Source: Rhizobiales bacterium PAR1 (GTDB taxonomy: Bacteria > Pseudomonadota > Alphaproteobacteria > Rhizobiales > Beijerinckiaceae). From it: a stretch of DNA of 64,000 nt. The notes beneath the pieces were generated by a model, which saw nothing but the letters and a program-made list of their open reading frames with translations, had not been told where the DNA came from and did not search any database. Position numbers and translations under genes: made by a program. Shown in pieces: positions 44,692 through 53,046 of this stretch. The stretch lies in NCBI GenBank assembly GCA_002256205.1, contig NKIW01000006.1:147015-211014 (forward strand). The letters run 5' to 3'. How positions within the stretch are numbered: position 1 is the first letter of the stretch; every line of letters begins with the position of its first letter.

Positions 44692-45684
44692 ATGACGAAA
44701 ACGACACCAAATCTCACCCGGCGAACTCTCGTGGGCGGCATGGCGGGCGCGGCAGGCCTCGTCGCCATGCCGGCGGTGCTGCGCGCGCAGCAGGTCAAGT
44801 GGATCGGCGCCTCGGCGACCGCGCCGACTGATTTTATCTCGATCAGCCTCGATGTTTTCGCGGCCCGTGTGAAGGAACTCTCCAAGGGCCAGATCGATGT
44901 CACGGCGCATCATGCCGGCTCGCTTGGCGGCGAGCGTGAGCATGTCGAAGGGCTCTTGCAGGGGGCCATTCACGTCGCCACGCCCGGTGCGGCGATCCTC
45001 GGCGGCTGGTACAAGCCGGCGGAAGTCTGGACCTATCCCTTCATGTTCAAGGATGTGGCGCATAAGGATCGCGTCATGACCACGCTGATGAAGGAATATG
45101 GCGATGAATGCGCAGCACAGTCAAAGCTGCGTCCGATTGGTGCTATCCCGCGGATGCCGCGCCAGCTTTCCTCGAACCGCGTTGTGAAGACGCCGGCCGA
45201 CATGAAGGGCTTCAAGGTGCGCGTGCCGGAAACCCAGATGTGGCTCAAGACCTTCCAGCGTTTCGGCGCCTCGCCGACGCCGATGGCTTGGCCGGAAGTG
45301 TTCGGTGCCCTCAAGGCTGGCGTGATCAACGGGCAGGAAAACCCGATGGCGTTGACCTATAACTCCGGCATTTTTGATGTGAACACCAACCTCGCGCTTA
45401 CCGAGCACATGATGCAGGACAATATGCTGGTTATTGCCGAAGCGCAGTTCACCAAACTCTCGGAAGATCTGCGCAAGGCCGTGGTGCAGGCCGCGCGCGA
45501 TACTGAAGATGACCTGCGCAAGAAAGTCATTGATGATGACAAGCGCATTCTGGAGCTCGTGAAAGCCAAGAAAATTGCAATCAACGAGGTCGATAAGGAT
45601 GCCTTCCGCGCTGCCGTGAAGGGCCTTGATGGTGATTTTCCGCACGTCAAGAAATGGGTTGAGCGCATCGCGACCATCGCCTGA
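44692..45684 (+). CDS. TRAP transporter substrate-binding protein (DctP type), second system
   Basis: 330 residues. Twin-arginine-like signal peptide (NLTRRTLVGGMAGAAGLVAMPAVLRAQ), then QVKWIGASATAPTDFISISLDVFAARVKELSKGQIDV. The family-typical specificity region (FKVRVPETQMWLKTFQRFGASPTPMAWPEVFGALKAGVINGQENP) is complete. A strong AGGGAGG ribosome site precedes ATG 44692. A terminator hairpin follows before dctQ. Confidence 0.92.
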   Translation: MTKTTPNLTRRTLVGGMAGAAGLVAMPAVLRAQQVKWIGASATAPTDFISISLDVFAARVKELSKGQIDVTAHHAGSLGGEREHVEGLLQGAIHVATPGAAILGGWYKPAEVWTYPFMFKDVAHKDRVMTTLMKEYGDECAAQSKLRPIGAIPRMPRQLSSNRVVKTPADMKGFKVRVPETQMWLKTFQRFGASPTPMAWPEVFGALKAGVINGQENPMALTYNSGIFDVNTNLALTEHMMQDNMLVIAEAQFTKLSEDLRKAVVQAARDTEDDLRKKVIDDDKRILELVKAKKIAINEVDKDAFRAAVKGLDGDFPHVKKWVERIATIA

Positions 45685-45696
45685 GGATACGTGCAC

Positions 45697-45726
45697 CGGG
45701 CGGGGCTTCAGCGCCGCCCGTTTTTT
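45697..45726 (+). terminator. Terminator/attenuator after the second dctP
   Basis: A 7-bp stem CGGGCGG/CCGCCCG extended by an inner GC pair around a TTCA loop, followed by TTTTTT at 45721-45726. This is a full intrinsic terminator inside the TRAP operon, 12 bases after the dctP stop and 84 bases before dctQ. Confidence 0.85.
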
Positions 45727-45809
45727 GCGGCCATCAGCGACTCTTGCTGGTTGGACCCTGTTTCGGGTGAAAGCGCTTCGCCCGTCGTCAACCCTTCAGG
45801 ACATCCTGC

Positions 45810-46310
45810 ATGGCGCGTTTCATTATTCTGCTCTGCGACAAGATCACGATCGCGGCAAAATACCTCATCGGGGCCTGCATCGGTGTGATTGTGCTCATCA
45901 CTCTGGCGGCGGTCTGGTGGCGCTACGTGCTGGATAATCCGCTGTCATGGGTCGAGCAGGTCTCGAACATGATTTTCATCTGGGTGGTCTTCATCGGCTC
46001 GGCAGTCCTGTACCGGCAAAATCTGCATATCGGCGTTGATTTCTTCCTGAATATGCTCGGTGAGCGTCAACAGGAAATCTGGAAATGGTTTATTGAATTC
46101 ATCAATCTCAGTTTTATCGTTCTTCTTTTCATTTATAGTTTGAAATTGACGATCGATGTGATGCCCAACACGATGGGATCGCTCGATCTTTCGCCGGCCT
46201 ATTACTATGTCGCCTGTCCAGTCTCATGCTTCATGATGATGCTGTACTTTGTCGAGAAAATTGTTGATCCGCGGCGACGTGTCCCCGACGGCATTGCCGG
46301 GGAGTTCTGA
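45810..46310 (+). CDS. TRAP transporter small membrane subunit (DctQ type), second system
   Basis: 166 residues with four hydrophobic segments. VWWRYVLDNPLSWVEQVSNMIFIWVVFIGSAVLYRQNLHIGVDFFL is the standard DctQ core. Its expression would depend on read-through past the terminator upstream or on a promoter in the gap. dctM starts 3 bases after its stop. Confidence 0.92.
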   Translation: MARFIILLCDKITIAAKYLIGACIGVIVLITLAAVWWRYVLDNPLSWVEQVSNMIFIWVVFIGSAVLYRQNLHIGVDFFLNMLGERQQEIWKWFIEFINLSFIVLLFIYSLKLTIDVMPNTMGSLDLSPAYYYVACPVSCFMMMLYFVEKIVDPRRRVPDGIAGEF

Positions 46311-46313
46311 TCG

Positions 46314-47597
46314 ATGCTGGCCGCAGTCCTGATTGGAATGTTCTTCTTGCTGCTGATGATGGCTGTGCCCATTGGCTTTGCCATGGGTTTGGCTACGGCC
46401 ATCGCGATTGGCATGCACGAAACCTTGCCCATGACGCTTCTGGCGCAGCGCTCGATTGTGGGCTCGGAATCCTACGCGCTGTTGGCAATCCCGTTCTTTA
46501 TCCTCGCCGGCAACCTGATGAACGGTGGTGGCCTGACGGACCAGATCGTCCGGTTGGCGATGGCCTTTGTCGGGCGCTTCAAGGGTGGACTTGCGCTGAC
46601 CTCGGTGCTCGCCGCGATGATCTTCTCCGGACTTTCGGGTTCGGCGGCCGCGGACGCCTCTGCGCTCGGCAAGGTGCTGATCCCGACGATGAAAAAGCAG
46701 GGTTATGGCGCCGGCTTTGCGGCCGCGCTCATGGCGGCGGCCTGCGTCAACGGGCCGATCATTCCGCCCTCCATTCCGCTGGTGATTTACGGTCTTTCGG
46801 TGGGGCGCGGCGCGCCAATCATCGATCTCTTTCTCGGCGGAGTCATTCCCGGCGTTTTGCTCGGTATTTCACTGATGATCGCGGCCTATGTGATCTCGGT
46901 GAAGCGCAACTATCCGACGACGGAGAAGGTGCCGCTGCGCGAAATTCCGACCTACATCAAGAATGCGGCTTGGGGCCTCGTGATGCCGGTCATCATTCTC
47001 TCGGGTGTCGTCGGCGGCATTGTCACGGTGACTGAGAGCGCGACGATTGCGGTGCTCTATGCGGCCTTTGTCGGCTTTTTCATCTACAAGGAACTTGAGG
47101 TCAAATCGATCTGGCCGATCCTGATCCAGACCGCGCTCGATACCGCGCTGGTGATGTTTATCATCGCGCTTTCGGCTGGCTTCGGCTGGGTTCTCGCGGT
47201 TTCGGGCCTGCCCAAGCAGATCGCGGTGTGGATTGCTTCGGTCTCGAAAGATCCGCTGGTTATTCTAATGCTGATCAACGTGATCCTGTTGATTGTCGGC
47301 ATCTTCATGGAGCCGCTGCCGGCGCTGCTGATCCTCATTCCGGTGCTGGTGCCGGTGGTTAGCGCAGTGGGCATCGACCTCGTCCACTTCGGGCTGGTGA
47401 TGGTGTTCAACCTTTGCATCGGGTTGATCACGCCACCTGTTGGCATCCTGCTTTATATCTGCGCGAAGTTCGCCAATATCTCGCTGGAGGAAGAATCTAA
47501 GGAACTGATGCCGTTCCTGATTGCCAGCGTCGCGGTGCTGATTATCATCACTGTTTTCCCCGCTACGGTTCTGTGGCTCCCGGCCCTCTTCAAGTGA
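46314..47597 (+). CDS. TRAP transporter large membrane subunit (DctM type), second system
   Basis: 427 residues, DctM family. AIPFFILAGNLMNGGGLTDQIVRLAMAFVGRFKGGLALTSVLAAMIFSGLSGSAAADASALG and VNGPIIPPSIPLVIYGL are the conserved loops that line the transport path. Typical length. Confidence 0.95.
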   Translation: MLAAVLIGMFFLLLMMAVPIGFAMGLATAIAIGMHETLPMTLLAQRSIVGSESYALLAIPFFILAGNLMNGGGLTDQIVRLAMAFVGRFKGGLALTSVLAAMIFSGLSGSAAADASALGKVLIPTMKKQGYGAGFAAALMAAACVNGPIIPPSIPLVIYGLSVGRGAPIIDLFLGGVIPGVLLGISLMIAAYVISVKRNYPTTEKVPLREIPTYIKNAAWGLVMPVIILSGVVGGIVTVTESATIAVLYAAFVGFFIYKELEVKSIWPILIQTALDTALVMFIIALSAGFGWVLAVSGLPKQIAVWIASVSKDPLVILMLINVILLIVGIFMEPLPALLILIPVLVPVVSAVGIDLVHFGLVMVFNLCIGLITPPVGILLYICAKFANISLEEESKELMPFLIASVAVLIIITVFPATVLWLPALFK

Positions 47598-47608
47598 GAT
47601 CGGTCCCC

Positions 47609-48406
47609 GTGCAAAATTCACGACTAAAAGACAGGGTTGTCCTCGTTTTCGGTGCCGGGTCTGTTGGCCCTGGCTGGGGGAACGGCAAGGCGAGCGCCGT
47701 TGCCTATGCGCGCGAGGGTGCGATTGTCATCTGCGTCGACGTCAAGCTTGAAGCCGCGGCGGAAACTGTCGGCATCATCGCGGGCGAGGGCGGGCGTGCG
47801 GAAGGCCATGCCTGCGATGTGACCAGAGAGGTGGAGATTGCCGCCCTCGTGGCCGATGTTTTCGCGCGGCACGGCCGGATCGATATCCTCCATAACAACG
47901 TCGGCTTTGCCAAGATGGGCGGCCCGCCTGATCTCACTGAGGCGGAATGGCAGCTGACACTTGATCTCAACGTCACCGGGGCGTTTCTCGCCTGCCGTCA
48001 TGTCATCCCGATCATGCAGAAGCAGAAGCGCGGCGTGATCACCAATATCTCGTCGATCGCGGCGATCCGTTACACGGGCTATCCTTATGCGGCCTATTAC
48101 GCTGCCAAGGGCGCGGTGAACCAGTTCACCGTGGGCCTCGCCGTGCAATATGCACCAGAGGGTATCCGTGCCAATGCAATCATGCCGGGCATGATGGATA
48201 CGCCTCTGATCTATCAGCAGATTTCCGGGCAATATAAGTCGCAGGAAGAGATGGTGCGCGCCCGCGCTGCGGCGACACCAATGGGCCGTATGGGGACGGG
48301 CTGGGACATCGCTCATGCCGCTGTGTTCCTCGCTACGGATGAAGCAGGTTATATCAGCGGGGTTTGTTTGCCGGTCGACGGCGCGCTCACCGCGCGCTGC
48401 GTGTGA
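47609..48406 (+). CDS. Short-chain dehydrogenase/reductase of the second TRAP operon
   Basis: 265 residues from the GTG at 47609. The cofactor loop is extended (GAGSVGPGWGNGKA instead of TGxxxGIG), followed by a usual D-rich strand (CVDVKLEAAAETV). NNVG replaces the NNAG motif (HNNVGFAKMGG); the catalytic S is in ISSIAAI and Y-x-x-x-K in YYAAKGA. An upstream reading overlaps dctM, so the GTG start, 11 bases past dctM, is preferred. Likely oxidises or reduces the imported substrate. Confidence 0.85.
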   Translation: MQNSRLKDRVVLVFGAGSVGPGWGNGKASAVAYAREGAIVICVDVKLEAAAETVGIIAGEGGRAEGHACDVTREVEIAALVADVFARHGRIDILHNNVGFAKMGGPPDLTEAEWQLTLDLNVTGAFLACRHVIPIMQKQKRGVITNISSIAAIRYTGYPYAAYYAAKGAVNQFTVGLAVQYAPEGIRANAIMPGMMDTPLIYQQISGQYKSQEEMVRARAAATPMGRMGTGWDIAHAAVFLATDEAGYISGVCLPVDGALTARCV

Positions 48407-48413
48407 GGTTATG

Positions 48414-48899
48414 ATGAGCATCGGCGAACTTCTTTACCGCACCCTCGTGATCGGCATCGGTGCGACGGTGATTTTCGACCTCTGGGGCCAGTTGCTGAAC
48501 AAGGCAGCGGGCATTCCGTTGCCAAACTGGGCGATGGTGGGCCGCTGGTTCGCCTATCTGCCGCGTGGACGGCTCCATCACACCAACATCGCCGAGACGC
48601 CGCCAGTGGCGAATGAGCTCGCGATCGGCTGGATTGCGCATTATGCCGTGGGCGTCAGCTTCGCCTTTGTGACGCTGCTGATCGGTGGCGCCATCTGGGC
48701 CAAGGCGCCGACCTGGCCGCTGCCGCTGATCGTCGGTCTCGTGACGGTCGGTTGCGGTTGGTTCATTCTCGCGCCGGGCATGGGGGCGGGGATTGCGGCG
48801 AGCAAGAAGCCGAATGCCAACCAAATCCGCTTTCTGAATGTCGCGGCGCATACTGTTTTCGGTTTCGCGATGTATTTCGTGGCGCTTGCGATCCGCTAA
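48414..48899 (+). CDS. DUF2938 family membrane protein
   Basis: 161 residues, mostly hydrophobic with about four membrane helices. Conserved features: IGATVIFDLWGQLL, WAMVGRWFAYLPRGRLHH, WIAHYAVGVSFAFVTLLIG, PLIVGLVTVGCGWFILAPGMGAGIAASKKPNA, and a final AAHTVFGFAMYF. The family function is unknown. Two ATGs in tandem (48411 and 48414) follow a GAGG site; the SDR stop is 7 bases before the second. Its place inside a TRAP operon hints at a transport or membrane-linked accessory role. Confidence 0.8.
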   Translation: MSIGELLYRTLVIGIGATVIFDLWGQLLNKAAGIPLPNWAMVGRWFAYLPRGRLHHTNIAETPPVANELAIGWIAHYAVGVSFAFVTLLIGGAIWAKAPTWPLPLIVGLVTVGCGWFILAPGMGAGIAASKKPNANQIRFLNVAAHTVFGFAMYFVALAIR

Positions 48900-48931
48900 G
48901 CCCTGAACCTGACAATCCTACGAGGTTTTGC

Positions 48932-49759
48932 ATGACAACGGTCGCTCTTTTCGGCGCTGGCGGAAAGATGGGGATGCGCCTTGGGCGCAATCTCGTCGCT
49001 TCGCCCTATGATGTACGGCCTGTCGAGGTCAGCCCGGCGGGTCAGGAGCGGGTGAAGGCGGCCTTCGGGCTCGAGTGCCTCCCGGCAGACAAGGCGCTCG
49101 CAGGCGCTGAAATCGTCGTGCTCGCGGTGCCGGATACGGCGGTGGGCGCGGTCGCTTCCGCTATCGTGCCGACGCTCGCGCCCGGGACCATTGTGGTGAT
49201 CCTCGATGCCGCTGCACCTCATGCCGGACATCTGCCGGAGCGGGCGGATATCACTTATTTCATTACCCATCCCTGCCATCCGCCGATCTTCAACGATGAA
49301 ACCGATCCCGCGGCCATGGCGGATCGCTTCGGCGGTGTCGCGGCGAAACAGCATATCGTCAATGCGTTGATGCAGGGGCCTGAAGCGCATTACGCGTTAG
49401 GTGAAGCGCTGGCCCGCGCAATCTGGGCGCCGGTGATGCGTTCGCATCGCGTCACGGTGGATCAGATGGCGATCCTTGAGCCGGGGCTTTCGGAAACCGT
49501 CTGCGCGACGTTGCTTGATGCCATGCGCGAGGCGATGGAAGAAGCGATCCGGCGCGGGGTTCCGCGCGAGGCGGCCCGGGATTTCCTGCTGGGGCACATG
49601 AATATTCTCGCAGCCGTGACTTTCAAGGAGGTCGATGGCGTGTTCTCGGATGCCTGCAACAAGGCGATTGTCTTCGGCAAGGACACCATCCTGAAGCCCG
49701 ATTGGCTGCGTCTCTTCGAACCGGAGGAAATCGTCGCCAGTGTGCGTCGGATTACCTGA
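48932..49759 (+). CDS. ApnO-like NAD-dependent dehydrogenase (phosphogluconate dehydrogenase C-terminal family)
   Basis: 275 residues. N-terminal Rossmann domain TVALFGAGGKMGMRLGRNL and an all-helical C-terminal domain of the phosphogluconate dehydrogenase-like family. The motif THPCHPPIFNDETDP, QHIVNALMQGPEAHYALGEALARAIWAPV and HRVTVDQMAILEPGLSETV recall D-apionate oxidoisomerase, but the downstream apionate enzymes (OiaK, OiaC, OiaT, OiaX) are absent here, so another small sugar acid is possible. Start at ATG 48932. Last gene of the operon, convergent with the transglutaminase gene. Confidence 0.7.
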   Translation: MTTVALFGAGGKMGMRLGRNLVASPYDVRPVEVSPAGQERVKAAFGLECLPADKALAGAEIVVLAVPDTAVGAVASAIVPTLAPGTIVVILDAAAPHAGHLPERADITYFITHPCHPPIFNDETDPAAMADRFGGVAAKQHIVNALMQGPEAHYALGEALARAIWAPVMRSHRVTVDQMAILEPGLSETVCATLLDAMREAMEEAIRRGVPREAARDFLLGHMNILAAVTFKEVDGVFSDACNKAIVFGKDTILKPDWLRLFEPEEIVASVRRIT

Positions 49760-49771
49760 GTCTCCCGGCGT

Positions 49772-50665
49772 TCAGTCCGCCGTGTCGTCATCAAGCGCGG
49801 TGATATCCACCGCCTGCTTGCTGGTTTGCGAGCCGCCGAGCCGCAACACCCCGGCTACCGGCGCGATATCGCCGTAATCGCGGCCGTAGGCGACGACGAT
49901 ATGGTCGAGGCCAACAAGGCAGGCATTGGTGGGGTCATATTCCATCCAGCCGGCCTCAGCCCCGCACCACGCCCGCACCCAGGCGTGCATGGCGTCCGCC
50001 CCTTCAAGACGCGGCTTTCCGGGCGGCGGGATGGTGCGCAGGAAGCCCGAGACGTAGCCGGCGGGAATCCCGACCCCGCGCAGACCCGCGATCATGATCT
50101 GCGCGAAATCCTGACAGACGCCGCCGCGTCCGGCAAAGGCTTGCTCCGGCGGGGTATCGACCTCGGTGGCTTCCGAATCGAAGGTCATATCTGCATGAAG
50201 CGCCAGCCCAAGTGCTTCCACCGCCTGCCGGACGGTTTCGGCTCCGGCAATCGCCGTTCTGGCATAAGCCGTAATCGCGTCTGACATCGGAACGCGCGGT
50301 GAGGCGGTCCTTCCGTGATGCGGCGCATGCGGGCCAAGGCTCTTCTGCGACTCGATTTCCGCTGGCAGGCGCACCAGCGGCGGCGATAGGTCGAACCAGT
50401 CGGTGCGCACGAGACGATGCACCTTGGCCTTTACCTCGAATTTCACTTCCTTCTGGCCCGGTGCCAGCGCGATTTCAATGACACGATTGCCGAAGAAATC
50501 GAGGAACTCGCGGCGCTCGGAGGGGGCTGGCGTTACACCAAGGGTCTCCTCGACGATATGCTGCTGTGTCGGCAACCATGCCGGCAGCAGCCGCAGATGC
50601 TGGCGTCCGGCCCCGGTGGGCTGGCCGAAGGTGTAGCGGATAACAAGGCGGATATCGTAGAGCAT
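49772..50665 (-). CDS. Transglutaminase-like cysteine protease family protein
   Basis: 297 residues. N-terminal beta domain typical of bacterial transglutaminase proteins (YDIRLVIRYTFGQPTGAGRQHLRLLP), then the catalytic domain with triad C184 (GGVCQDFAQ), H227 (DAMHAWVR) and D244 (YDPTN). No signal peptide, so it is cytoplasmic. Last gene of a leftward three-gene unit: it shares one base with the ATP-grasp gene. It may cleave or transfer a peptide made by the linked ligases. Confidence 0.9.
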   Translation of the reverse strand: MLYDIRLVIRYTFGQPTGAGRQHLRLLPAWLPTQQHIVEETLGVTPAPSERREFLDFFGNRVIEIALAPGQKEVKFEVKAKVHRLVRTDWFDLSPPLVRLPAEIESQKSLGPHAPHHGRTASPRVPMSDAITAYARTAIAGAETVRQAVEALGLALHADMTFDSEATEVDTPPEQAFAGRGGVCQDFAQIMIAGLRGVGIPAGYVSGFLRTIPPPGKPRLEGADAMHAWVRAWCGAEAGWMEYDPTNACLVGLDHIVVAYGRDYGDIAPVAGVLRLGGSQTSKQAVDITALDDDTAD

Positions 50666-53040
50666 CAGCGCATGTAGGCTTCGGTGAGGAGGCTGGATAG
50701 CCCCGCGATGTCACCGCGCAAGGCCCAGAGCGCTTTTGTGTCGAGATCTTCCGGGCGTCGCGTTGCCAGATCCGTATGGCAGCGGAGCATGGCGCGGGAG
50801 AGGTCGGAGAGTTCGCCGTTGGCGATAGCGCCCGGCAGGCGTGCGATCTGCTCGCTCATGCCGTCGAGTTGATAGCGGATCGAGCGCGGGTTCATCTGAT
50901 CAAGGCCGAGCAGGTCGATAACCGTGTCGCGCGTGGTCGAGAAGGTGAAACGACGGCGATGTGAGAGCACGCTGTCCCCGGCCTCGACCGCAAGATCAAG
51001 CGAGCCGGCAGGTGCTTCGGGATCGGCGAGGGTTGCAAGGATGGCGGTCATGCCCATCGCGCGTTCGTGGCGGCGGCCGATTTCGAGGAAGCGCCAGGCG
51101 TTGAAGCGGTACATATTCTCGTGCACGAGGCCGGAAAAGCCGGTGAGTTTGCGCAGAAGCGCGCTCAGGGCGCGGGCGGCGTCATCGCCCACTGTGACGC
51201 GACTCGCCATGCGGCGCGCGGTTTTATCGAGATCGATCAGCGCCGACCATGCGTCCGGCGAGAGCCGGTCACGGACCTGCCCGGCGCAGCCGATGGCGCT
51301 GGTGAGCGTCGAGAGGAAGCCTTGCGGCAGGCCGACGGAGGGGTCGATGTCGAAGGTTTCGAATAGTGGGTCGAGCGCTTCGAGCAGTGGCGCCGCAGCA
51401 GCGCCGGATTCGGCGAGGCGGACGTTGTGCGCGCGAAGCAGGCGAACGATGCCCTCGGTCCGCTCGACATAGCGTCCGAGCCAGAAGAGGTTATCCGCCG
51501 CGCGCGAGGGGAGAACGGCCGGCGTGACGCGCCGATAAGGCCCTGTCGTGGGCGGAACCATCGTCACGGCCTCGACCTCTCTGTCCGAGACGATCCAGAC
51601 ATCCGCCGCGCTGCCGCCGCGCTGCATGGCGACGGCGCTGGGTTCGGGTGCCGCGCCGACCCGCGCAAAGCCGCCGGGCATCACCTGCCAACCATCAGGC
51701 GTACGGGCGAGAAAGGCGCGCAGGGTCATTGGGCGCGGGGTGAGTTTGCCATTCACAAGCACCGGTGTTGTCGAGAGCGTCACCGCTTCCTGCGCCACCC
51801 ATGCCGCATTGAGTCGTTCGGCAAGCTGTTCCGGCGACAGGTTGGAGGCCAGTTCGCCCCCCTCCGCGCCTTCAAACGGCAGGCCGGTTGCGAGTGCGGG
51901 GCTGATGATCATCCGCTCCGGCGCATCCAGCACGTCGTCACGTTCCGCCTCGCCCCCGCACCACCATGTCGCGATGTTCGGCATTTTCAGCTTTTCGCCC
52001 AGCAGAACTGGCGCGATTTTGGGCAGAAAGGCCATCAGCGCGCGTGTTTCGAGCACACCGGAGCCGAGCGCGTTGACCATCGTCAGTCCGCCAAGGCGCA
52101 GCGCCGAGACAAGCCCTGGTGTGCCGATGCGCGTATCCGGGTTGAGTTCGAGCGGGTCGGCATAGGCGCTGTCGAGCCGCCGCCAGAGCACGCTCAGGGG
52201 CCTGAGGCCCGAAACCGTGCGCACCATCGGCTCCCCATCGACGACGATGAGGTCCTCGCCCTGAATGAGGGTGAAACCAAGATAACTCGCGATATAGGCG
52301 TGCTCGTAATAGGTTTCGTTGAGCGGGCCGGGTGTCAGGATCGCCACACGGCTCTCGCCATCGTGGCGGAGGTTCTGGAGTGCATCGCGGAAGGTGCGGA
52401 AGAACCCCGCCAGGCGGTGAACATGCTGCCCGGCGAAGATATCGGAATAGACACGCGTGGTCGCAACGCGGTTTTCAAGCGCGAATCCGACACCCGAGGG
52501 CGCCTGCGCGCGATCGGCGAGAATCCACCAGTCACCATCCGGGCCGCGCCCGATTTCAAATGCGAGCAGATGCAGGAAATGGCCGCTGCGCGGGCGAACG
52601 CCGACCAGAGGGCGCAGCCATTCGGGGTTTCCGGCAACAAGTTCGGGCGGAAGGTGCCCTTCGGAAACGAGCCGATTCTCGCCGTAAAGATCGGCCATCA
52701 CGGCTTCGAGCAGATTCGCGCGCTGGATCAGCCCCTCACCGATGGTCTGCCACTCGGCTTCCTCGATCAGTACCGGGATATGGCTGAGCGGCCACGGCCG
52801 CTCAACGGATTGCCCGGCGCTGTATTGGCGGTAGAACACGCCGGAATCGAGCAGATACTGGTCACCGCGCGCGCAATGACGCGCCATTTCGTCCGGCGGC
52901 AGCCCGAGAAAATGTGCGAGGAAACGCCGCCAGACCGGGCGCACCTGCCCTTCCGCATCGAGAAGCTCATCGGGGGCGGAAGGAAACGGCTGGTATCCTT
53001 CCGGGCGGAGCGTGGCGGGGTCTGGCGTTACCTTGAGCAT
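50665..53040 (-). CDS. Circularly permuted ATP-grasp / alpha-E fusion protein
   Basis: 791 residues. Residues 1 to about 470 are a circularly permuted ATP-grasp type 2 domain (DUF404/DUF407): PWPLSHIPVLIEEAEWQTIGEGLIQRANLLEAVMADLYGEN, ENRVATTRVYSDIF, and TPGPLNETYYEHAYIASYLGFTLIQGEDL. Residues from about 500 on are an alpha-E helical domain (DUF403): RAADNLFWLGRYVERTEGIVRLLRAH. The two are separate genes in many bacteria and fused here. Comparative genomics predicts that this enzyme ligates amino acids or peptides with ATP; no product is known. 6 bases separate it from the DUF2126 gene. Confidence 0.88.
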   Translation of the reverse strand: MLKVTPDPATLRPEGYQPFPSAPDELLDAEGQVRPVWRRFLAHFLGLPPDEMARHCARGDQYLLDSGVFYRQYSAGQSVERPWPLSHIPVLIEEAEWQTIGEGLIQRANLLEAVMADLYGENRLVSEGHLPPELVAGNPEWLRPLVGVRPRSGHFLHLLAFEIGRGPDGDWWILADRAQAPSGVGFALENRVATTRVYSDIFAGQHVHRLAGFFRTFRDALQNLRHDGESRVAILTPGPLNETYYEHAYIASYLGFTLIQGEDLIVVDGEPMVRTVSGLRPLSVLWRRLDSAYADPLELNPDTRIGTPGLVSALRLGGLTMVNALGSGVLETRALMAFLPKIAPVLLGEKLKMPNIATWWCGGEAERDDVLDAPERMIISPALATGLPFEGAEGGELASNLSPEQLAERLNAAWVAQEAVTLSTTPVLVNGKLTPRPMTLRAFLARTPDGWQVMPGGFARVGAAPEPSAVAMQRGGSAADVWIVSDREVEAVTMVPPTTGPYRRVTPAVLPSRAADNLFWLGRYVERTEGIVRLLRAHNVRLAESGAAAAPLLEALDPLFETFDIDPSVGLPQGFLSTLTSAIGCAGQVRDRLSPDAWSALIDLDKTARRMASRVTVGDDAARALSALLRKLTGFSGLVHENMYRFNAWRFLEIGRRHERAMGMTAILATLADPEAPAGSLDLAVEAGDSVLSHRRRFTFSTTRDTVIDLLGLDQMNPRSIRYQLDGMSEQIARLPGAIANGELSDLSRAMLRCHTDLATRRPEDLDTKALWALRGDIAGLSSLLTEAYMR

Positions 53041-53046
53041 GCGGCC

